Source: JBEKVE01 sp049514335
GTDB lineage: Bacteria; Actinomycetota; Acidimicrobiia; Acidimicrobiales; UBA8190
Assembly: GCA_049514335.1 (NCBI GenBank)
Contig: JBEKVE010000011.1
Coordinates: 1-39,731 of the forward strand
Direction of reading: 5' to 3'
DNA length: 39,731 nucleotides
In this document: positions 17,481 through 26,776 of the stretch, one piece after another
How positions within the stretch are numbered: position 1 is the stretch's first letter
Layout: each line of letters starts with the position of its first letter
Position numbers and translations under genes: made by a program
Notes under the pieces: generated by a model
Seen by the model: only the letters and a program-made list of their open reading frames with translations
The model's database searches: none
Told to the model about the DNA's origin: nothing

Positions 17481-17777
17481 TCAGCTCGTCCCCAACTTGG
17501 CCACGACGTAGTCGACGGCGTCTCGGACGGTGCGGAGGTCCTCGAGGTCCTCGTCCTCGATGCGGAAGCCGACGGTGCGCTCGCCCAGCTCCTCCTCGAG
17601 CGCCTCCACCAACTCGATGAGCGCGAGCGAATCGGCATCGAGATCCTCGGCGAACGACGCCGACTCGCTGATCGAGCCCGGCTCGATCTCGAGGATGTCG
17701 GCCAGTTGGTCCCGGATCAGCTCGAACACCTCTCGGCGGTCGAGCGGACCCTTCTCCACGTGGGTCTCTGCAGGCAC
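17481..17777 (-). CDS. acpP: Acyl carrier protein
   Basis: This is a 98-aa acyl carrier protein for fatty acid synthesis. The phosphopantetheine attachment site is the Ser of DLDADSLALIELVEALEE. The helix-rich acidic composition (LADILEIEPGSISESASF, FRIEDEDLEDLRTV) is typical. It is about 20 residues longer than E. coli AcpP, with a short N-terminal extension PAETHVEKGPLDRRE. The GTG at 17777 has GGGAG at about 6 nt, which fixes the start. It sits between plsX and rnc without the fab genes found there in many Gram-positives. A terminator-like hairpin and a possible promoter upstream suggest its own transcription start. Confidence 0.96.
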   Translation of the reverse strand: MPAETHVEKGPLDRREVFELIRDQLADILEIEPGSISESASFAEDLDADSLALIELVEALEEELGERTVGFRIEDEDLEDLRTVRDAVDYVVAKLGTS

Positions 17778-17807
17778 GTCGTCTCCCGGGGTCGAATCTC
17801 GCCCGAC

Positions 17808-17813
17808 ATCGTA
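17808..17813 (-). promoter_or_regulatory. Candidate -10 element for acpP
   Basis: The minus strand reads TACGAT here, a good match to TANNAT, 30 nt upstream of the acpP GTG. Only a poor -35 (TTGCCG, with 20-nt spacing) is visible. The preceding plsX terminator makes an acpP promoter in this gap likely. Confidence 0.35.
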
Positions 17814-17839
17814 CCTGGTCGCGGCCTCAGGACCGGCAA

Positions 17840-17860
17840 AACCCCAGGTCAGAAGGGGTT
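17840..17860 (-). terminator. Terminator-like hairpin after plsX
   Basis: On the minus strand AACCCC, a 9-nt loop and GGGGTT form a six-pair stem, with the stem's TT running into a short TTTT. It lies about 30 nt past the plsX stop. In such GC-rich DNA a T-run at this place is notable and supports intrinsic termination. Confidence 0.5.
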
Positions 17861-17889
17861 GACGGCGACGGCGGGAGCGGGGCCGGGGT

Positions 17890-18906
17890 TCAGGCGGGGG
17901 CGACGGCGCGGGCCAGGCGCCCCACCAGCCCGGCGGTGGCGACGTCGTGGGCCACCTGCACGGCCGACACGATGGCCCGGGCCGACGACGAGCCGTGGCT
18001 GATGACGCACACGCCGTCGACGCCGAGGAGCATGGCCCCGCCCACGCCCTCGGGGTCGAACGCCGCCGCCATGGGGGCCAGGCGGGGCAGGAGCACCTCG
18101 GCGGCACGCCGGGCCTCGTCGTCGGCGCCGAACACCTCGAGCAGCGCGTCCATGAAGAAGCGCAGCGACCCCTCGAGGGTCTTCAGGGCCACGTTGCCGG
18201 TGAAGCCGTCGGTGACGATGACATCGGCCGGTGACCGCAGCAGGTCGCGCCCTTCGATGTTGCCCACGAAGCGGATGCCGTCGAGCGCGGCCAGAAGGGC
18301 GTGGGTGTCCTTGACGAGCGGTGTGCCCTTGGACTTCTCCTCGCCGATCGACAGCAGCGCCACTCCGGGGTCCTCGACCCCGTAGCGGGCCGTGGCGTAG
18401 GCCGCGCCCATCTGGGCGAACTGCACCAGCATGACGTCGGTGCACTCGGCGTTGGCCCCGGCGTCGAGGAGCACGGCGGGATGCGAGCCGAGCTGCGGGA
18501 TGGGCGTGGCGATGGCGGGGCGCACGACGCCTTTCAACCGGCCCATGCGCAACAAGGCGCTCGCCATGGCGGCACCGGTGTTGCCCGCGCTGACCATGGC
18601 GAGCGCCCGGCCGTCGCGCACCGCCTCGGCCGCCCGCACGAGCGAGGAGTCCTTCTTGCGGCGCACCGCCTGGGCCGGGTCGTCGTCCATGGACACGACC
18701 TCGGACGCCGCCAGGACCTCGATGCCGCCCGTGTCGCCGAGCTGCTCGGGCGGGCCCACGAGGACCACGGCCACGCCCAGCTCCTCCACCGCCCGGCGGG
18801 CCCCGGCGACGATCTCACCCGGCGCGTTGTCCCCGCCCATGGCGTCCACCGCCACGGGCAGACTCCCGGCGGACGGCGCCTCGGGCCGCGGCCGAGGCGG
18901 GGCCAT
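17890..18906 (-). CDS. plsX: Phosphate acyltransferase PlsX
   Basis: This is a 338-aa PlsX, which converts acyl-ACP to acyl-phosphate for membrane phospholipid synthesis. The start of the conserved core is VAVDAMGGDNAPGEIVAGA. Other motifs are VSAGNTGAAMASALLRMG, LDAGANAECTDVMLVQFA, SIGEEKSKGTPLVK, VGNIEGRDLL and VIVTDGFTGNVALKTLEG. The ATG at 18906 overlaps the rpmF stop by one base (TGATG), so rpmF and plsX are translationally coupled; this is the common rpmF-plsX pairing. The next gene, acpP, supplies the carrier of its substrate. A hairpin downstream may separate the two transcripts. Confidence 0.97.
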   Translation of the reverse strand: MAPPRPRPEAPSAGSLPVAVDAMGGDNAPGEIVAGARRAVEELGVAVVLVGPPEQLGDTGGIEVLAASEVVSMDDDPAQAVRRKKDSSLVRAAEAVRDGRALAMVSAGNTGAAMASALLRMGRLKGVVRPAIATPIPQLGSHPAVLLDAGANAECTDVMLVQFAQMGAAYATARYGVEDPGVALLSIGEEKSKGTPLVKDTHALLAALDGIRFVGNIEGRDLLRSPADVIVTDGFTGNVALKTLEGSLRFFMDALLEVFGADDEARRAAEVLLPRLAPMAAAFDPEGVGGAMLLGVDGVCVISHGSSSARAIVSAVQVAHDVATAGLVGRLARAVAPA

Positions 18907-19085
18907 CAGTCGATCTCGACGGCCTGCCGGCCCTTGTACCACCCGCACGTCGGGCACACCAGGTGGGGCACCTTGGCGTGGTGGCACTGGGGGCACACGC
19001 TGCGCGCCGGCGGGCGCAGGACCCAGTTCGAGGCTCGCCTGCTACGGCTCTTGGCCTTGGAAGTCTTTTTCTTGGGGACGGCCAT
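18906..19085 (-). CDS. rpmF: 50S ribosomal protein L32
   Basis: This is a 59-aa L32. The start MAVPKKKTSKAKSRSRRA is diagnostic. Two CxxC pairs (CPQC and CPTC) make it the zinc-binding form, for which zinc-free paralogues often exist elsewhere in actinobacterial genomes. The ATG at 19085 has GAGGTGAG about 6 nt upstream. Its TGA overlaps the plsX ATG. Confidence 0.97.
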   Translation of the reverse strand: MAVPKKKTSKAKSRSRRASNWVLRPPARSVCPQCHHAKVPHLVCPTCGWYKGRQAVEID

Positions 19086-19185
19086 CGATGCTCACCTCGG
19101 GTCCGGAGCCGTCCAAGATAGCCGGTGCGGTCCCTGCCGGGAAAAGCCTCCCGCCACGACCCCCGGCGCCGGCTCCGCCCGCCCC

Positions 19186-19746
19186 CTAGCGGCGGCCGGC
19201 GTCCTCGCCCTCGGCGCCCACGTTTCCGCCTTCGGCGCCGGTGGCCGGGACCCGCAACGCGTCGAGCGGGCCCCAGCGCGGGTCGGAGGGGGGCTCGCAG
19301 GCGCAGGCCTCCTCGTTGCGGTTGGCACCACACTGCGGGCACAGGCCCAGGCAGTCCGCACGGCACAGCGGCGCCACCGGCAGCTCGAGCAGCACCGCAT
19401 CGCGAGCCAGCAGCTCGAGGTCGAGCTCGTCGCCCACCAGGGGATAGGTCTCCTCGCCGTCGCCGTCCTCGGTGTAGAGCTCGCGCACCGGGACCTGGAG
19501 CACCCCCGTGGCGGGCGTGAGGCAGCGCCGGCACTCTCCCGCCCACGGGGCCCGCACCGCGCCCACCACCGACACGCCCCCGAGGACCGACTCGAGCACG
19601 ACGTCGACGGTGACGTCGGCGCCCTCGGGCACGGTGCTGCCGACGCAGGTGAGGTCCTCCATGGGGCCGTGGCGCTCCTCGTGCCAGCGCTCGCCGATGG
19701 CGCGCCGCAGCTTGGCGGCGTGCACGAGGAACCGGTGGCCCGCCAC
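19186..19746 (-). CDS. YceD family (DUF177) protein
   Basis: This is a 186-aa protein of the YceD/DUF177 family, usually encoded directly before rpmF and implicated in 23S rRNA metabolism in some bacteria and chloroplasts. Family features are the AGECRRCLTPATG segment, YPLVGDELDLELLARDAVLLELP and the Cys cluster APLCRADCLGLCPQCGANRNEEAC, which may bind metal. The C-terminal 35 residues are low-complexity. The GTG at 19746 lies only 2 nt after the stop of the coiled-coil protein gene. The 100 nt before rpmF may hold the rpmF promoter. Confidence 0.92.
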   Translation of the reverse strand: MAGHRFLVHAAKLRRAIGERWHEERHGPMEDLTCVGSTVPEGADVTVDVVLESVLGGVSVVGAVRAPWAGECRRCLTPATGVLQVPVRELYTEDGDGEETYPLVGDELDLELLARDAVLLELPVAPLCRADCLGLCPQCGANRNEEACACEPPSDPRWGPLDALRVPATGAEGGNVGAEGEDAGRR

Positions 19747-19748
19747 CG

Positions 19749-20339
19749 TCAGACCCCGTCCTGGTCGAAGAACCCCTCAGCCTCCCCCGTCGACGGGTCG
19801 GCCCCGACCCGTGCCTCGCCGTTCTCCGACAGCGGCGGAGGCAGAGCCTGGAGCTTCTCGCGCCCCGCCTGCACGGTGCGCAGCGTGCGCTCCAGGACGA
19901 TCTCGAACGACGCCAGGCGCTGGTCGCAGTAGTCCTCGGCTTCGTGTCGCAGGCGCCGGGCCTCCTCGCGTGCGTCGTCGAGGATGCGCTGGGCCACCTG
20001 GTTCGCCTGGCGGACGATCTCGGTGCGCTGCACCATGCGCTCGGCCTGGGCCCGCACGTCGTCGAGCAGGACGTCGGCCTCGCGTTGGCGCGCGGCGAGG
20101 AACTCGTCGCGCTCTCGCAGCAACCACCGCGCCTCGCGCAGCTCGTCGGGGAGGCGGTCGAGCACGCCGGTCAGAAGATCGAGCACCTCCTGGCGGTCCA
20201 CGAGCACCGACGCCGACAGGGGCATGGTGCGCGCCGTCGACACGATGTCCACCACGTGGCGCAACAGGTCTTCGGCGTCGTCGCCCACCGCCGGGGCGGC
20301 CTGCTCGTCGGTGTCCTCGAGGAACGTGTCGTCGCTCAT
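19749..20339 (-). CDS. Coiled-coil (DivIVA/ATP-synthase-b-like) protein
   Basis: This is a 196-aa, highly charged, mainly helical cytoplasmic protein. Residues about 45-160 form a probable coiled coil, from VDRQEVLDLLTGVLDRLPDE through READVLLDDVRAQAERMV to VLERTLRTVQAGREKL. The N-terminus is acidic. A gene of this kind lies next to coaD in many actinobacteria and is often annotated as DivIVA-like or ATP synthase B-like; the function is unknown. The ATG overlaps the coaD stop (ATGA), and the YceD gene follows 2 nt after its stop. No catalytic motif is visible. Confidence 0.85.
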   Translation of the reverse strand: MSDDTFLEDTDEQAAPAVGDDAEDLLRHVVDIVSTARTMPLSASVLVDRQEVLDLLTGVLDRLPDELREARWLLRERDEFLAARQREADVLLDDVRAQAERMVQRTEIVRQANQVAQRILDDAREEARRLRHEAEDYCDQRLASFEIVLERTLRTVQAGREKLQALPPPLSENGEARVGADPSTGEAEGFFDQDGV

Positions 20340-20815
20340 GCGCCGAACATCTTCTCGAGGCGCAGCGCCACCGCCGGTGGCACGAAGGCCGACACGTCCC
20401 CGCCGTAGCGGGCCACCTCGCGCAGAAGGCGCGAGGCGACGAACGACGTCGTGGAGCTGGTGGGGATGAACAGGGTGTCGATGCCCGACAGCTGGCGGTT
20501 CATCTGCGCCATCTGCAGCTCGTTCTCGAAGTCCGACACGGCCCGCAGGCCCCGGACGATGACGGTGGCGCCGATGTCGCGGGCCACGTTCACGACCAGG
20601 GTCGACACCGACACGATGCGGACGTTGTCGAGGTGCTCGAAGACCTCCGACAGCATCTCTTCGCGCTCGGCCAGATCGAACAGCGGCTCGGCCTTCTGGG
20701 GATTGCGCAGCGTCGCCACCACCACCTCGTCGAAGAGGTGCCCGGCCCGCTCCACCACCTCGAGATGGCCGTTGTGGAACGGGTCGAACGATCCGGGGAA
20801 GAGGGCGACGGTCAC
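20336..20815 (-). CDS. coaD: Phosphopantetheine adenylyltransferase
   Basis: This is a 159-aa CoaD, which catalyses the fourth step of CoA synthesis (4'-phosphopantetheine plus ATP to dephospho-CoA). The nucleotidyltransferase motif is GSFDPFHNGHLEVVERA. IVRGLRAVSDFENELQMAQMN and the late ATP-binding region TSSTTSFVASRLLREVA are as expected. The start is GTG at 20815, overlapping the rsmD stop (GTGA), and the stop overlaps the next gene (ATGA). A long open frame continues upstream through recG on this strand but is a composition artefact. Confidence 0.97.
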   Translation of the reverse strand: MTVALFPGSFDPFHNGHLEVVERAGHLFDEVVVATLRNPQKAEPLFDLAEREEMLSEVFEHLDNVRIVSVSTLVVNVARDIGATVIVRGLRAVSDFENELQMAQMNRQLSGIDTLFIPTSSTTSFVASRLLREVARYGGDVSAFVPPAVALRLEKMFGA

Positions 20816-21351
20816 CGGGTGCCTTTCTGGGGGTCTCCGAGAGGTCGGACCACGGTCACGAGCGTACCGCCGTAGCGCTTCTCCCTGACGGTCTCCCAGG
20901 TGGCGGGCAATTCGGGCGGGTCGGCCGACTCGAGGACCGCCAGCGTGGCCCGCAGCCGGCCCAGGAGCAGCGCCCACGACGAGAAGGCGTAGGGCGGGTC
21001 GCACAGCGCGAGGTCCACGGCGTCGGCGTGCTCCACGAATCGCAGCACGTCGTCCTGCACCACCCGGGCCCGGGCAGAGAGGTCGAGGGCGGCGAGGTTC
21101 TCGCGCACGGCGCGCACCGCCGCCGGGGACTGGTCGACGAACACCGCCGTGGCCGCACCGCGTGACAGGGCCTCGATGCCCATGGCGCCGCTTCCGGCGA
21201 AGAGGTCCACCACCGTCGTGGCTTCCAGGTCCACGAGGCTGCCCAGCACGTCGAAGACCGCCTCGCGCACGCGGTCCGACGTGGGGCGGGTGCCACCGGG
21301 GGGGACGACCCGGATCCGCCGGCCGCGGTGGCTGCCGGCGATGACGCGCAC
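20812..21351 (-). CDS. rsmD: 16S rRNA (guanine966-N2)-methyltransferase RsmD
   Basis: This is a 179-aa class I SAM methyltransferase. MRVIAGSHRGRRIRVVPPG is the family start. The target region TRPTSDRVREAVFDVLGSL, the SAM loop VVDLFAGSGAMGIEALSRGA and the catalytic DPPY (in LALCDPPYAF) are all present. It lies between recG and coaD, the standard actinobacterial order. The start codon is GTG. It methylates G966 of 16S rRNA by family knowledge. Confidence 0.95.
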   Translation of the reverse strand: MRVIAGSHRGRRIRVVPPGGTRPTSDRVREAVFDVLGSLVDLEATTVVDLFAGSGAMGIEALSRGAATAVFVDQSPAAVRAVRENLAALDLSARARVVQDDVLRFVEHADAVDLALCDPPYAFSSWALLLGRLRATLAVLESADPPELPATWETVREKRYGGTLVTVVRPLGDPQKGTR

Positions 21352-21378
21352 ACTTCGGAGCGTAGTGGTGCGCGCCGG

Positions 21379-23601
<2,223 letters not shown>

Positions 23602-23685
23602 GGGGCGAAGGCTACCGGGGGGCTGCAGCGCGGCCGTCGCCGCTAGAGCGAGCAGTGCGACGGGCCAGGCATCGACGGCGTCGGG

Positions 23686-25425
23686 CTACTCGATGCTCAT
23701 GAGGTACGGGTACAACGGCTGACCGCCGTGGTGGACCTCCACCGCCACGTCGGGGCGATGCTCGGCCAGCCACTCCGTGATGCGACGCGTCTCGCCCGCG
23801 CCGGCCCCGTCACCCTCGATGAGCGTGACGAGCTCGTGCTCGTCGCGCATGAGCTTGCCGAGCAGGCCGCACGCCGCCTCGACGATCGACTCGCCCACCA
23901 CCTCGACCCCGTCGCGCGACAAGCCCATGTAGTCGCCGGTCCGGATGGGTCCGGCCGGACCGACGGCGTCTCGCACCGCCCGGGTGACCTCTCCCGCCAC
24001 CACACGCCGCGCCGACGCCGCCATGGCGCGGGCGTTGTCCTCGGCGCCGGCTTCGGGGTCGTACTCGAGGAGGGCGGCGAAGCCCTCCACGATGCCGCTC
24101 GTGGGGATGACCCGTACCGTCTTGGTGGCGAGCTCGCACACCTGCATGGCCACCGGCCTGATGTTGTCGTTGTTGGGCAGCAGCACCACCTCGGGCGACG
24201 GCGCCCCCTCCACCACCTCGAGGATCTGCGCCGTGGAGGGGTTCATCGACTGCCCCCCGGCCACGAGGTAATGCACACCGAGGGAACGGAAGATCCGGCC
24301 GATCCCCTCGCCGTTGGCCACGGCCACCACCGCCGTGCGCGGCGCCGGGGTCTCGTCCGCCGCCGGCGTGGCCAACGCGCTGGCACCCTCGCGCACCCAC
24401 CGTTCCTCGTCGATCTGGTCCGACAGGTCGGTGACCCTGATGTCGCGGGGCCGGCCGGCGTCGAGGGCGGCCTCGATGGCACCACCCACGTCATTGGTGT
24501 GGATGTGGCAGTTCCACAGCCCCTCGCCCCCCACCACCACGATGGAGTCACCCAGGCCGGCCCACACCTCCTTGAAGGCGCCGATGGTGTGGTCGGGCGC
24601 CTCCAGGAAGTACATGACCTCGTAGCGCAGGTCGTTGTCACCGCCGGGCATCTCCACCCCGAACCCCTCCTGGAGCAGGGCGTCGACGCCGACCGGTCGC
24701 ACGAGGGTGTCCACGGCCGGGGGTGGCGGGAGGTCGCGTCCGTCGAGGACGGTGAGCGCCGCGTCCAGCAGCAGCAGGTATCCGGCGCCGCCGGCGTCGA
24801 CCACCCCCGCCTGGGCCAGGACCGGGAGCTGCTCGGGGGTGTGCGCCAGCGCCTCGGCCGCCGCCCGGCGGGCCGCTTCGACCACCGCCACCACCGCCGC
24901 CCCCTCGGGGGCGCACCCCGCCCCGTCGGCCGCCGCCCGGGCCACGGTGAGGATGGTGCCCTCGACCGGCCGCAGCACCGCCTGGCGGGCGGCGTCGCTC
25001 GCCGCCGTGAGGGCCCGGGTCACCGCCGCCCCCGTCGCCTCCTCGCCCTCCTCGCCCTCCTCGGCCAGGACCCCGGTGAGACCCCGCAGGAGCTGCGACA
25101 GGATCACCCCCGAGTTGCCCCGGGCTCCCATGAGCGAGCCGTGGGCGATGGCCTTGCACACCGCCCCCATGGCGGGTCCCACCGCTCCCTCGACCTCGGC
25201 CACGGCCCCCGGCGGGGCGGTCTCCAGGGACGCCAGCCCCTCCACCCCGGCCAGCTCGGCCACCACCGACTCCACCGTGAGCGCCATGTTCGTACCCGTG
25301 TCGCCGTCGGGGACGGGGTACACGTTCAGGGCGTTGATGGCCTCCTGGTGGAGCCGAAGGGCGTGCCGGTAGGTCGCCATCGTGGCCGCCAGCGCGCCGG
25401 CCCCGATCCCGCTCGAGGACTCCAT
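23686..25425 (-). CDS. FakA-like DhaL-domain protein (YloV/DAK family)
   Basis: This is a 579-aa protein with an N-terminal DhaL kinase domain and C-terminal regions, as in FakA, the fatty acid kinase subunit that phosphorylates fatty acids bound to FakB. The metal/ATP motif YPVPDGDTGTNM (Asp40, Asp42) and LMGARGNSGVILSQLLRG are in the first 110 residues. The middle region contains LWNCHIHTNDVGGAIEAAL, and the C-terminal part includes VAGGQSMNPSTAQILEVVEG and LLPNNDNIRPVAMQ. A FakB partner is not in the window. The ATG at 25425 is chosen because the upstream frame would cross the divergent rpmB gene; only 59 nt separate the two start codons. Its place beside recG and rpmB is standard. Confidence 0.92.
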   Translation of the reverse strand: MESSSGIGAGALAATMATYRHALRLHQEAINALNVYPVPDGDTGTNMALTVESVVAELAGVEGLASLETAPPGAVAEVEGAVGPAMGAVCKAIAHGSLMGARGNSGVILSQLLRGLTGVLAEEGEEGEEATGAAVTRALTAASDAARQAVLRPVEGTILTVARAAADGAGCAPEGAAVVAVVEAARRAAAEALAHTPEQLPVLAQAGVVDAGGAGYLLLLDAALTVLDGRDLPPPPAVDTLVRPVGVDALLQEGFGVEMPGGDNDLRYEVMYFLEAPDHTIGAFKEVWAGLGDSIVVVGGEGLWNCHIHTNDVGGAIEAALDAGRPRDIRVTDLSDQIDEERWVREGASALATPAADETPAPRTAVVAVANGEGIGRIFRSLGVHYLVAGGQSMNPSTAQILEVVEGAPSPEVVLLPNNDNIRPVAMQVCELATKTVRVIPTSGIVEGFAALLEYDPEAGAEDNARAMAASARRVVAGEVTRAVRDAVGPAGPIRTGDYMGLSRDGVEVVGESIVEAACGLLGKLMRDEHELVTLIEGDGAGAGETRRITEWLAEHRPDVAVEVHHGGQPLYPYLMSIE

Positions 25426-25484
25426 CAGGCGGATGCTAACCTTTGAGGCCGTCCGCAGAACCACCGCCGAGGAGCGAGCGCGCC

Positions 25485-25706
25485 ATGGCAGCCGTGTGTG
25501 AAGTTTGTGGCAAGCACCCGTCCTTCGGCATGCGCCTGAGTCACTCGCATCGCCGGACCAAGCGTCGCTGGGACCCCAACATCCAGCGGGTGCGGGCCCT
25601 CGTGAACGGGAGCCCACGTCGGATCCACGTGTGCACCTCGTGCATCCGCGCCGGCAAGGTGACCAAGCCGCCCCGCCGCAACACCACCCCCACCCCCACC
25701 CCCTGA
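25485..25706 (+). CDS. rpmB: 50S ribosomal protein L28
   Basis: This is a 73-aa L28 with MAAVCEVCGKHPSFGMRLSH, the conserved RRTKRRWDPNIQ and CTSCIRAGKVTK. The two CxxC pairs mark the zinc-binding form. The ATG at 25485 has GAGGAG about 10 nt upstream; 14 additional upstream codons in frame are rejected. The C-terminus ends in a Thr-Pro repeat encoded by ACCCCC hexanucleotides. It is divergent from the FakA-like gene, with overlapping promoter space in which TAACCT (25437-25442) could be a -10. Confidence 0.96.
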   Translation: MAAVCEVCGKHPSFGMRLSHSHRRTKRRWDPNIQRVRALVNGSPRRIHVCTSCIRAGKVTKPPRRNTTPTPTP

Positions 25707-25708
25707 TC

Positions 25709-25726
25709 GAGGGGCGTCCGCCCCTC
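25709..25726 (+). terminator. Hairpin after rpmB
   Basis: GAGGGGC (25709-25715) and GCCCCTC (25720-25726) pair perfectly around GTCC, starting two bases after the rpmB stop. There is no T-run, as is common for very GC-rich actinobacterial terminators. Confidence 0.5.
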
Positions 25727-25776
25727 CCCGCTCCACAGCACCCCCGGGGTCCGGCCGCGCCCGGGGAACCAGGGCA

Positions 25777-25796
25777 TTAGGGGATTTCTCCCCTAG
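25777..25796. promoter_or_regulatory. Palindrome upstream of the cytochrome b operon, DosR-box-like spacing
   Basis: TAGGGGA (25778-25784), TTTC and TCCCCTA (25789-25795) form a seven-pair inverted repeat. In a 20-bp frame GGG falls at positions 4-6 and CCC at 15-17, as in the DosR box known from mycobacteria, but the next bases are GA/TC instead of AC/GT. It lies 34 nt upstream of the first ATG of the operon, a place fit for an operator or activator site. Identity as a DosR-type site is an inference. Confidence 0.45.
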
Positions 25797-25829
25797 AGGC
25801 CCGGTACCGCCCTCACGGATGCTGTGCTG

Positions 25830-25988
25830 ATGTTGAGCGCACTGGTGGACCTGTCTCACCCCGGGCACTACCTGCACTGGGGATTCATCCAGATCAGCGT
25901 GGCCAATGCCGTGGTGATCGCCCTCATGGTGGTGGTCTTCGTCCTGGCCATCGCCGTCCCGTTCCGGGCTGGGGGCCGGGGCCGGTGA
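25830..25988 (+). CDS. Small single-span membrane protein of the cytochrome b operon
   Basis: This is a 52-aa protein, MLSALVDLSHPGHYLHWGFI followed by QISVANAVVIALMVVVFVLA and a short basic tail (FRAGGRGR). One membrane span covers about residues 21-42. The His-rich start (HPGHYLHWG) precedes the membrane and could face a cofactor. It is the first gene of the operon, and its TGA overlaps the GTG of the cytochrome b6-like gene (GTGA), so it is translated together with it. I believe small proteins of this type accompany similar cytochrome genes in other actinobacteria, but I know of no function. A subunit or assembly role in the cytochrome complex is my inference. The ribosome binding site is poor. 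Confidence 0.75.
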   Translation: MLSALVDLSHPGHYLHWGFIQISVANAVVIALMVVVFVLAIAVPFRAGGRGR

Positions 25989-26776
25989 ACGACCCCACCC
26001 CCACCCCCACTCCAACGCCCACCCTGACAGCCGACGCCGGGAGGGCGGGCGCCGCCGGCGCCACGTCGCTCCTGGACGGATCCCCGGCTCCGGGCGACGA
26101 GCGCATGTGGAGCGCCCGCCTGCGAGGGGCGGCGATGCGCGCCCTGCCCCCGGGAAAGCTCCTCCCCGACCGCCAGCCGAGCTACGTGGCGTCGTGGGTG
26201 TACATCTTCGGCGTCCTCACGCTGGCCGCCCTGACCGTGGTGTGCCTGTCCGGCCTCGTGCTCGTGGTGAAGGGTCCCTCGTGGTGGCACGAGTCGAGCG
26301 CCGGCCTGTTCTTCAACAGCATCCACCTGTGGAGCGTCGAGCTGTTCTTCTTCTTCATGGTGCTGCACCTGTGGGGCAAGTTCTTCATGGCGTCGTGGCG
26401 CGGCAAGCGCCGCGCCACGTGGATGACCGGCGTGCTGGCCTTCGCCGTGTCCATCGGCACGGCGTTCACCGGCTACCTGTCCCAGCAGAACTTCGACTCG
26501 CAGTGGATCGGCACCCAGGCCAAGGACGGCCTCAACTCGGTGGGTGTGGGCGCGTTCTTCAACGTCCTCAACTTCGGCCAGATGCTGCTGTGGCACGTGC
26601 TGCTGCTCCCCCTGGTGGTCGTCGTCCTCGTGGGACTGCACCTCCTCCTCGTCCGCCGGCGCGGGGTGGTCCGCCCCATGGCGCTTCGGAACCCCGCGCA
26701 CGGTCGGGCGACACGTGCCGGTCCCGCCGTCCCGGGCGAGCGCAGCGCCCCTGGCACCGTCGAGGTCCAGCCATGA
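25985..26776 (+). CDS. Dihaem cytochrome b6-like membrane protein (cytochrome b N-terminal domain)
   Basis: This is a 263-aa protein resembling the first four helices of cytochrome b. After a Pro/Thr-rich start (TPTPTPTPTL) and a cytoplasmic stretch, span A is YIFGVLTLAALTVVCLSGLV, span B holds SIHLW and VLHLWGKFF, span C is GVLAFAVSIGTAFTGYL and span D holds LLWHVLLL and VGLHLLLV. The four haem ligands would be His114 and His128 (14 apart) and His204 and His219 (15 apart), the spacing of cytochrome b6. It should therefore carry two b haems across the membrane. The Arg-rich loop after helix B (WRGKRRATWM) fits haem propionate contacts. The start GTG overlaps the small gene before it, and the stop overlaps the next gene (ATGA). 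No Rieske protein, cytochrome c or NADH-type gene is nearby, so donor and acceptor are unknown. Confidence 0.88.
   Translation: MNDPTPTPTPTPTLTADAGRAGAAGATSLLDGSPAPGDERMWSARLRGAAMRALPPGKLLPDRQPSYVASWVYIFGVLTLAALTVVCLSGLVLVVKGPSWWHESSAGLFFNSIHLWSVELFFFFMVLHLWGKFFMASWRGKRRATWMTGVLAFAVSIGTAFTGYLSQQNFDSQWIGTQAKDGLNSVGVGAFFNVLNFGQMLLWHVLLLPLVVVVLVGLHLLLVRRRGVVRPMALRNPAHGRATRAGPAVPGERSAPGTVEVQP

Noticed and set aside
25819..25830. ATG CTG TGC TGA mini-frame before the small membrane protein
   Set aside because: Three codons only; nothing supports translation, and the next ATG at 25830 opens a conserved-looking membrane protein.
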